Positions 58,101 through 64,000 of a stretch of DNA of 64,000 bases are shown piece by piece (position 1 is the first letter of the stretch; every line of letters begins with the position of its first letter). The notes under the pieces were generated by a model, which saw only the letters and a program-made list of their open reading frames with translations, did no database searches and had not been told where the DNA came from. The DNA is from Aquatica leii (taxonomy: Eukaryota > Arthropoda > Insecta > Coleoptera > Lampyridae). Position numbers and translations under genes: made by a program. The DNA lies in the NCBI GenBank assembly GCA_035610365.1, contig CM069436.1:86739912-86803911 (forward strand), given 5' to 3'.

Positions 58101-61100
58101 AGAGAGGGAAGAGGGATTGGTAATAGTAGGAGGGGATTTCAACGCAAGAATAGGGGAAGAGAGGGGAATACAAGAAAGAAAAGGGACGGGAAAGAGACAA
58201 ACAAAGGACAAGGTGATAAATAAAGAGGGAGAAGAACTTCTGGAATTGTGGAACGAAAAAGGGTGGGAAATAATGAACGGGAACAGAGAAGATGATGGAA
58301 AGGGGGAATTTACGTACATAGGAGGAAGGGGAGAATCAATAATAGAATTTGTAATGACAAATGAAGAGGCTGCAGAAAAGGTAAAGACATTTAAAGTGGG
58401 AGAAAGGGTAGAGTCAGACCATCAACCACTGGAATTGACAATGGAAGGAAGAGAAAGAGAAGAGAGAAAGGAAGAGGAGAAATACATAACTAAAAAAAGT
58501 GGACAGAAGAGGGTATAAAAAGATATATAGAGAGAATAGGGAAAACAGTATGGATAGGGAAGGAATTACAAGAAAGTGTAGAGGAAATGAGAGAGATGAT
58601 GGAGAAAGCAACAGAAAGAGTCAGATTTAGAAAGTGGAAGGGGGAGAAAACAGGATGGAAAAAATGGTGGGATAGGGAATGCAAGGAAGCGAAGAAAAAT
58701 GCAAGAAGAGCATTAAGACAGTGGAAAAAAAGAAGGAAAGAAAAAGAAGAATACAAAGAAGCAGTAAAAATATACAAAAAAACATGCGACAGAAAGAAGG
58801 AAGAAAACAAAAAAAAACAAGAGGAGCAGATCAAAAGAATAAAAACGGAAGAAGATTTCCTATTCTCTCTTTATATTTTTTTATACCCTCTTCTGTCCAC
58901 TTTTTTTTAGTTATGTACTTCTCCTCTTCCTCTCTCTCTTCTCTTTCTCTTCCTTCCATTGTCAATTCCAGTGGTTGATGGTCTGACCCTACCCTTTCTC
59001 CCACCTTAAATGTCTTTACCTTTTCTGCGGCCTCTTCATTTGTCATTACAAAATCTATTATTGATTCTCCCCTTCCTCCTATGTACGTAAATTCCCCCTT
59101 TCCATCTTCTTCTCTGTTCCCGTTCATTATTTCCCACCCTTTTTCGTTGCACAATTCCAGCAGTTCTTCTCCCTCTTTATTTATCACCTTGTCCTTTGTT
59201 TGTCTCTTTCCGGTCCCTTTTCTTTCTTGTATTCCCCCCTCTTCCCCTATTCTTGCGTTGAAGTCCCCTCCTAGTATTATCAATCCCTCTACCCTCTCGT
59301 CTATCATCTCTTCTATGTTTTTCCTTGTCTCTTTCATTCTACTGCTATAAACCGTCACTACTTTTATTTTTGTTTTTCCCCACTGTATGTTCCTTTCTAC
59401 AACTCCTTTTCTCTGTTGCACTTTCTCTTTCTTTTCCTGGCTCAACCATTTTTTTCTAATTCCCGTTATTATACCCCCCTTGGCTTTCCTTTTTTTCTTT
59501 TCTCTTTCTGCATGTTGCACCACCCACTCAAATTCCTCCGGCAACTCTTTTTCCCACCACTCCCATTCTTTTTCTTCCATCCATGTTTCCTGTAATCCCA
59601 CTACATCCTGTTCCTTGATGTACTTCCAGAAATCATGTTCCTTGTTTTTTATTCCCGCTACGTTCCAAAACAATACTCTCAGCTCACTCACCTCCCCTGT
59701 GCTTCTTCCTTACTTTCTTTTTTCTTCCTTCTTTTTCTTTTCCATTTCCATCTCTCATTATTCCTTTTCTTTGCCATTTCGTCAACTTTCTCTCCTTTAC
59801 CCCCCCATTTGCCCTTTAGTTTTTTGCCTTTTGGTTCCCCAATTTCTCTCCCCTTTCTCTGCTCAGTCCCCTATCCTTGTCGTTCCATATGTATCTGTCT
59901 CCGTCTATCTCCATTTTTCTGTACCCTACCCATACTCTTTTTTTTCCGCTCTTTTTTCCACCGCTATGTTCATTATTTCTCTTTGCACTCTTCTTTCCTC
60001 CCATGTCAAATCGTGACTTATATATATTCTTGTATTCTTTAATTTCTTCTTCTCCGCCATTACCTTCTGTTTTTCCTCCCATCCTCCGATTTCCGCCACC
60101 ACCATCTCATTTTTCTTCTCTTTGTTTATTACTGTCACTTTTTTCACCTCTACTTTTACATTTAATTTTTCTTCCAGCATCACTGCTAAATCTTTTTGTG
60201 GTTTTTCACTTCTCCACCCCTTTATCACAATATTATTCTTTCTTTTCCATCTTTCCTCGTCTTCTGCTTTTTTCTCCAGTTTTTCTATTCTCTCCGCCAG
60301 TTTCTCTTTTTCTTTCTCTCACTTCTTTTCTCTTTCTCCCATTTCTTTTTTCATTTCTTTGATTTCTTGTCTTATTCCTTTCTTATTTTCTTCCATCTGT
60401 TTCATCATTTCTCTCATTAATTCTTTTAACTCCTCCATTTCTTTCCTTCCTCCTTCTGTTCTTGAGGTTTTTCCTTCGCTCTCCTCCGATATATTTTTAA
60501 TGTCTGGTGATCTTATTGTTTTCTTTCCTCTTTCAAATATTTGTTGCCTTTCTTTTTCCTCTTCCTCTCTCTCTCTTTTATTCATCCCTTTCCCCCTTTT
60601 TTTATTTCTTATTTATTTATTTTTTTTTTAATTTAGTTATTTATTTAATTTTTTTTTTATTAATTTTTTTAAATTTATTGTTATTATTTTTTTTTCTTAA
60701 TTCCTCTTTAGTCCTATATAAAAAGTATTACAGCTACCACAATTACAATAGTAAATGATGTGCTATATGAAATTTTAATCCAAATTTTAAATTGTCTCAA
60801 GATTATAATTCAAATGAGATTTAAAATTAGAAAGAGTCTTTGAAACTAAAAAGAATGTATGTATTTTTGCTACACGTTTCTACGTTTAGTTACTTTAACG
60901 TACCTACCTATTCTGTATTTAAGATCAAAGATTATCCATTTATTTCGTTCTCTGTAATTAAAGACAACGGCCATTCCACGTTGAAAGCATAATATAAAAT
61001 GTACCAAAATAAGTTATCTAGTTTGTAATTACTGTACATAGATGTAGCTGCTGAAACTGTTAATAAATTTGTTTTGATTTTTGAGTTCTCGTCCGAACAC

Positions 61101-61855
61101 CGAAGTTAAGCAAGTCGGACGCGGTCAGTACTTGGATGGATGACCTCTTGGGAATACCGCGTGCTGTTATCCTTTTTTTCAGAACCTATTACAATTTCAA
61201 ATTTAATTTATTATGGTCCGTAATAAATTTTGATTACAAAAAGTAATACTGTAAATTAAAGAGTACGCAAAGTTATTACTATAAATTTGTTGTATTTGTT
61301 TAATATTACACGTTGTGTAGTCTCAACGTTAAAATCCTCGTCATGTTAATTTATATTACAGCAATATAACAGCAGAAGAATGGGAGCGTTTCACTATGGA
61401 AAATATTGTTAAATCTTCTAAAGAAATAAACAGCGCTCGTTCGTTGCGAACGTATATCGACATCTTACTGAAGCAAGTAATTGAAGACTTGGAAAATCAA
61501 TACCACGCCGTCAACGAAGCATTTCGTCGTAGAATTGAGGAAACTAAAGAAGCAAAAACAAAACTAGAAGTTAACCATAGCGAAGTTAACAAAAAGACAG
61601 TTAACATACTTGGTAGTAACGTGTTTTGGTTTTTAGATTACGAGACAAGCTAATGATATGACTCTTAACATACTTAAATTAGAAAAAACACTGAGAGAAA
61701 ATGAAGGATATATGGCTCTTTCTCACACTCGTTTGGGAAATAGATGCCAAAGAGCCGGGATGGAGTTGTGTAGAGATTTGGTCGAAACACGTTTAGTAAA
61801 TGAGGTTCGAGAACTAAGAGAAAATTGTAATGCACTGCAACAAGCTCTAGTGGAG
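55187..61855 (+). CDS. TEKT1: Tektin-1-like gene, six exons in window, 3' end not seen
   Basis: Exons: 55187-55248, 55294-55393, 55444-55698, 55746-55993, 61362-61584, 61637-61855; all in phase, giving 369 codons. The protein is mostly coiled coil. Matches to tektins include FTLNEWYLNN near residue 21, CLIFREGRVGIDL about residues 127-139, RRMLEQANEQVRRL and DRDLEDKSN in exon 4, NITAEEWERF at the exon 4/5 join, and ELCRDLVETRLVNEV in exon 6. The tektin signature nonapeptide is present in altered form as RAGMELCRD. Human TEKT1 has 418 residues, so about 50 more are expected; exon 6 ends in a good donor (GAG|gtaagt), so the last exon should lie beyond 64000. For exon 5 I prefer the donor at 61585 over the one at 61600 because it gives the expected heptad spacing. 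Role: filament protein of axonemal doublet microtubules. Intron 4 is 5.4 kb and holds LINE copies and a 5S pseudogene. Confidence 0.9.
56233..56937 (-). mobile_element. LINE segment 1: 3' end
   Basis: Read on the - strand this is the LINE 3' region. It covers the C-terminal end of ORF2, with the cysteine motif CRLCGEETEDLNHM at about 56540-56500, and the 3' terminus complementary to TAAGTTTAACTTTATTTGTT at 56233. It is the same family as the copy at 29661-32379, which lacks this cysteine motif. At 56937 it joins the inverted segment 2. Confidence 0.85.
56938..58857 (+). mobile_element. LINE segment 2: ORF1 and endonuclease, inverted
   Basis: Orientation switches to + at 56938. 56940-57580 is ORF1 in two frames: a coiled coil rich in E/K/M, then an RRM-like domain (NNIVIKGWRSEEL) and C-terminal domain (IYINHDLTWEERRVQREI), as in L1-type ORF1 proteins. 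57613-58518 is the ORF2 start with the APE endonuclease: ELKLLFWNIAGIKN, LQDTWMEEKEW, GGDFNARIGEE and VESDHQPLELT carry the expected N, D/E, D-N and SDH residues. It ends at 58857 in the linker before RT, where it meets segment 3 tail to tail. Confidence 0.88.
58858..60590 (-). mobile_element. LINE segment 3: 5' end, ORF1 and endonuclease
   Basis: On the - strand ORF1 starts at about 60585 (MNKREREEEEKERQQIFERG) and continues in broken frames (60228-59926 has the RRM-like part). The endonuclease frame 59691-58831 is open for 286 codons, with LFWNVAGIKN, LQETWMEEKEW, GGDFNARIGEE and SDHQPLELT; its first residues match the start of segment 2 with about nine in ten identical. T-rich DNA at 60590-60715 may be its 5' leader or flank. 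It stops at 58858, before RT. Confidence 0.88.
60964..61172 (+). pseudogene. 5S rRNA pseudogene, split by an insert of about 94 bp
   Basis: The 5' part at 60964-60989 (ACAACGGCCATTCCACGTTG) corresponds to the start of animal 5S rRNA. The remainder resumes at 61084 with GTTCTCGTCCG, ACCGAAGTTAAGCAAGTCGG and CTTGGATGGATGACC, and runs to the 3' end CCGCGTGCTGTTAT. It is followed by TTTTTTT (61173-61179), a Pol III terminator. Box A (GAAGTTAAGC) is intact; the box C region has TGGATGACC for the usual TGGGTGACC. Between the parts lies AT-rich DNA (about 60990-61083) replacing two or three 5S bases. With the insert and several substitutions it should not make functional 5S rRNA. It lies in tektin intron 4, in the sense orientation. 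Confidence 0.88.
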
Positions 61856-62178
61856 GTAAGTTTTTGGTTTGTATTCTACTAGTTGCCTTTTTTTTTAATT
61901 GATAATAAAGTATACTCAAGAAAACAAAAAAACTAGACACTGTTGAAGCTATATGTTTTTACTGAAAATCGAGAATGTCTCGTTTTTTCTCTTCTCGAGT
62001 GTACATACAAAAAAAAAGAATACTGACAAGTTGAGTAGCGGCAATTTATGAATGTTGATAAAACGTTATGTTGATACCCTTCTGAGTGTTTGTTGACGAA
62101 TAAATTGGTTTTAAATAACAGAAAACATTGTTACGTAGTTATTTATATAAGTTTTTGTACAAGGGTCTATAATGTGTA
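61856..62178. other. Tektin intron 6, left part
   Basis: Plain AT-rich sequence after the tektin exon 6 donor. The 3' terminus of the following hAT element should lie here, but no CAG-type end was recognised with confidence. Confidence 0.5.
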
Positions 62179-64000
62179 CTATTTATAATGCTCTAAATTA
62201 CTATTTAGAAACACAAGCTCACCAGCACATTTTCTGCTTAGGCGCGTTCTTCTTTCCGATAATAAACATCCAGCTTTTGTGAACATCCTCTCGCACTGCA
62301 CTGACGTTACTACAACGTGACAATGTTCATTGAATACCTCGGCCAGATTCGGATATATACATGCGTGCGATTTCCACCATGTCAGCGGGCACGAGTTTCG
62401 GTGTATTACCTCCTCATTCAAGTACATATCTAACTCATTTTTGGCTTTAGTTGCAACGTCGTCAGATGATGGCGTAATAGACGCGACGTTTTTATCAATT
62501 TTTCCCCAAACAGACATATCGTTATCTTCATGGAACAAAGAAGTTGATTGATCTGATACAGAAGTTCTTGATGAGAAAACATTTTCTGTTGATGATTTCT
62601 CTCGTTGTGTCCTAATTTTAGCTTTTAATAGTTCCAAAATATGGGCTTTGATCAAATGAGCACGTTTTGTGCGTTGACAATGATCGTCGATTGCGACAAC
62701 AGTTGTGTTGTCAAGAAACGCGTGTATTTTAAATCGTGGATCTAAGAACGTGCATGTTCCCAAAAGTAAATTGTTCTCGACTTCGCTTTCTGGAAAGTAA
62801 TTGGTAAGACCTTCATCTAGTTTCTCGAGAAATCTTGCAGCGACACCGAATATATTTTTTGTTTTCATGCGCGCTATGACATTCTTTAAGCCGTCAACTA
62901 TAACTATAGCTAAACTTGCTGTTAGATATTGGGTGCCGCCCATGATTCTCGTAACTTCTTCAAATGGTTTTAATATCATACAAGCCTGTGCGATTACTTC
63001 CCACATTTCTCCAGTAATTACCGGTAAGCCGACTTTTAAGCTCGGAATAACTGCTTGCAACGCTACTTGTAATTGCAAGAATCTTTCCAGCATGTAGAAT
63101 ACCGAATTCCATCTAGTCGGAACTGATCCCACCAAGCAAAATGGGTTTGCCTTTTTCTCAAAATCTGTTTGATATTTTATCAGAGCCTCTGTCGCCGTGT
63201 AACTTTTTTTAAAATGTGCCACAATTTTGTTTACCTTTTCTACGATAAAATAAATGATTAACATCGCATGTTCGATCACTAAATTTAGCTTGTAAAGGAA
63301 ACACCCAAGAAATGGCCAACCCGTTTTTTTAATGGCGTTAGTAATGTTTTGAGCGTTGTCTGAAACGACCAGCGTTATTTTGTCTTCGATTTTCCACTCT
63401 GCGGCAATTGATTTTAGTGCTGCACACAAAGCGTCGCCAGTGTGGGAACCGCTAAAATGTTCACAGTGCAGCAAGATCGTCTTTAATTCGAAATTATGAA
63501 TAAAATGCGCTGTTACCGTCAAATACGCGTCCATGACTGCAGATGTCCAACAATCGGTAGTAAGACAGATTTTCTTTGCATTTTGAATAAGTGTTAGCAG
63601 TTTGTTTTTGCATTCCAAATACTGTTGCGGCATTAAAGTATCAGAAATCAATTTTCTATTTGGTAACGTATAATTGGGATTTAAGGCTTGGACAAAATTC
63701 CGGAAACCTTCGTCTTCAACAATGGAAAATGGTTGATAATCGAGGATTAACATTTTAAGTAGTTGTGCATCTATATGTTTCTTATCATTGTCATTTAAAT
63801 CTTGAAGAACGTGATCTGTTATTTGTTTTTGCCTTTTGGTTACTGGACTTGACGTTAATGAGTTTGGTGAAGCTCGCGAGTTTGGCGATGGTATAGACAC
63901 AATCGTCGTGTCTTCAGAAGTCGAAGGTGTTGACGGAGCAAAAGTCACTAGCGATTTTGAGTCCTTAACATTAACTGATTGTGTTACACCAATTACATTT
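62179..64000 (-). CDS. hAT transposase (ZBED-like), uninterrupted, 5' end outside window
   Basis: The frame is open from the window edge (64000) to a stop at 62179, more than 600 codons with no stop. No ATG occurs in frame near 63948, so the true start and the expected N-terminal BED zinc finger lie beyond the window. The RNase H-like fold carries CLTTDCWTSAVMDAYLTVT (first Asp), VVSDNAQNITNAI (second Asp) and RWNSVFYMLERF. The C-terminal dimerisation region has LDMYLNEEVI, WWKSHACIYPNLAEV and TSVQCERMFTKAG, where the Glu of CER takes the third catalytic place (usual form SSxxSER). Known role: cut-and-paste transposition, or DNA binding in domesticated ZBED genes. It is antisense to tektin, inside its last intron. 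The intact frame separates it from the other, decayed hAT copies here. Confidence 0.88.
   Translation of the reverse strand, partial: NVIGVTQSVNVKDSKSLVTFAPSTPSTSEDTTIVSIPSPNSRASPNSLTSSPVTKRQKQITDHVLQDLNDNDKKHIDAQLLKMLILDYQPFSIVEDEGFRNFVQALNPNYTLPNRKLISDTLMPQQYLECKNKLLTLIQNAKKICLTTDCWTSAVMDAYLTVTAHFIHNFELKTILLHCEHFSGSHTGDALCAALKSIAAEWKIEDKITLVVSDNAQNITNAIKKTGWPFLGCFLYKLNLVIEHAMLIIYFIVEKVNKIVAHFKKSYTATEALIKYQTDFEKKANPFCLVGSVPTRWNSVFYMLERFLQLQVALQAVIPSLKVGLPVITGEMWEVIAQACMILKPFEEVTRIMGGTQYLTASLAIVIVDGLKNVIARMKTKNIFGVAARFLEKLDEGLTNYFPESEVENNLLLGTCTFLDPRFKIHAFLDNTTVVAIDDHCQRTKRAHLIKAHILELLKAKIRTQREKSSTENVFSSRTSVSDQSTSLFHEDNDMSVWGKIDKNVASITPSSDDVATKAKNELDMYLNEEVIHRNSCPLTWWKSHACIYPNLAEVFNEHCHVVVTSVQCERMFTKAGCLLSERRTRLSRKCAGELVFLNSNLEHYK

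Noticed and set aside
59387..60631. Several overlapping + strand frames of 135-209 codons
   Set aside because: Shadows of LINE segment 3, which codes on the - strand.
1..64000. CRISPR arrays, bacterial operons or phage modules
   Set aside because: No regularly spaced repeats, ribosome-binding sites or bacterial gene layout. Spliced genes and eukaryotic transposons show it is animal nuclear DNA.

Overview
The window is AT-rich nuclear DNA from an animal, almost certainly an insect and quite possibly a beetle. Three kinds of evidence support this. Host genes are split by short introns with GT..AG borders. The transposable elements are of the types common in insects: BEL/Pao, Ty3/gypsy, mariner, pogo/Tigger, several hAT lineages and a LINE. 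The PBS of one gypsy element looks like the complement of insect tRNA-Lys(CTT). The species cannot be fixed from sequence alone. There is no bacterial operon, CRISPR array or replication origin.

Three host genes can be modelled, all on the + strand. (1) A Hairy/E(spl)-family (HES) bHLH repressor has a 15-codon first exon at 5092-5136. A 22.6 kb intron follows, then a second exon at 27753-28184 that ends in WRPW. (2) A complete nine-exon FBXO21-type F-box gene lies at 40689-42926 (607 codons plus stop, every exon junction in phase). (3) A tektin-1-like gene runs from 55187 through at least six exons to 61855. Its last coding part is not in the window, so it should continue past 64000.

Everything else recognisable is mobile or repeat DNA. 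1-1860: 3' end of a gypsy pol. 6304-8118: decayed hAT (ZBED5-like). 8449-8980: pogo-like remnant. 9935-16251: BEL/Pao copy on the - strand with both LTRs, PBS and PPT, and an AT-rich insertion carrying a 123 bp palindrome. 17100-20900: two decayed Tigger transposases around a hAT (ZMYM1-like). 20960-24289: second BEL/Pao copy (+), cut by a 209 bp hAT MITE. 25139-27264: mariner with about 475 bp inverted repeats. 28449-29340: another mariner remnant. 29661-32379: 5'-truncated LINE. 32680-36040: gypsy fragment, a GT microsatellite, a tandem 430 bp repeat and T-rich DNA. 38143-38986: foldback element. 44033-44497: MITE. 44969-47865: gypsy (LTR, PBS, gag, protease, RT) with a hAT MITE inside gag. 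47866-49953: hAT. 49954-54230: another gypsy. 56233-60590: three LINE segments in alternating orientation inside the large tektin intron. 60964-61172: a 5S rRNA pseudogene split by an insert. 62179-64000: an uninterrupted hAT transposase reading frame.

The genes do not form a functional cluster. The HES protein should be a nuclear repressor, the F-box protein part of an SCF ubiquitin ligase, and tektin a component of axonemal doublets (sperm or sensory cilia). The window mainly shows how transposons fill large introns and intergenic DNA while exons and splice sites survive. I did not find a convincing new multi-gene system. The most unusual structures are the LINE palindrome, the split 5S sequence, the mariner long TIRs with a hammerhead-like motif, and the HES micro-exon gene layout.
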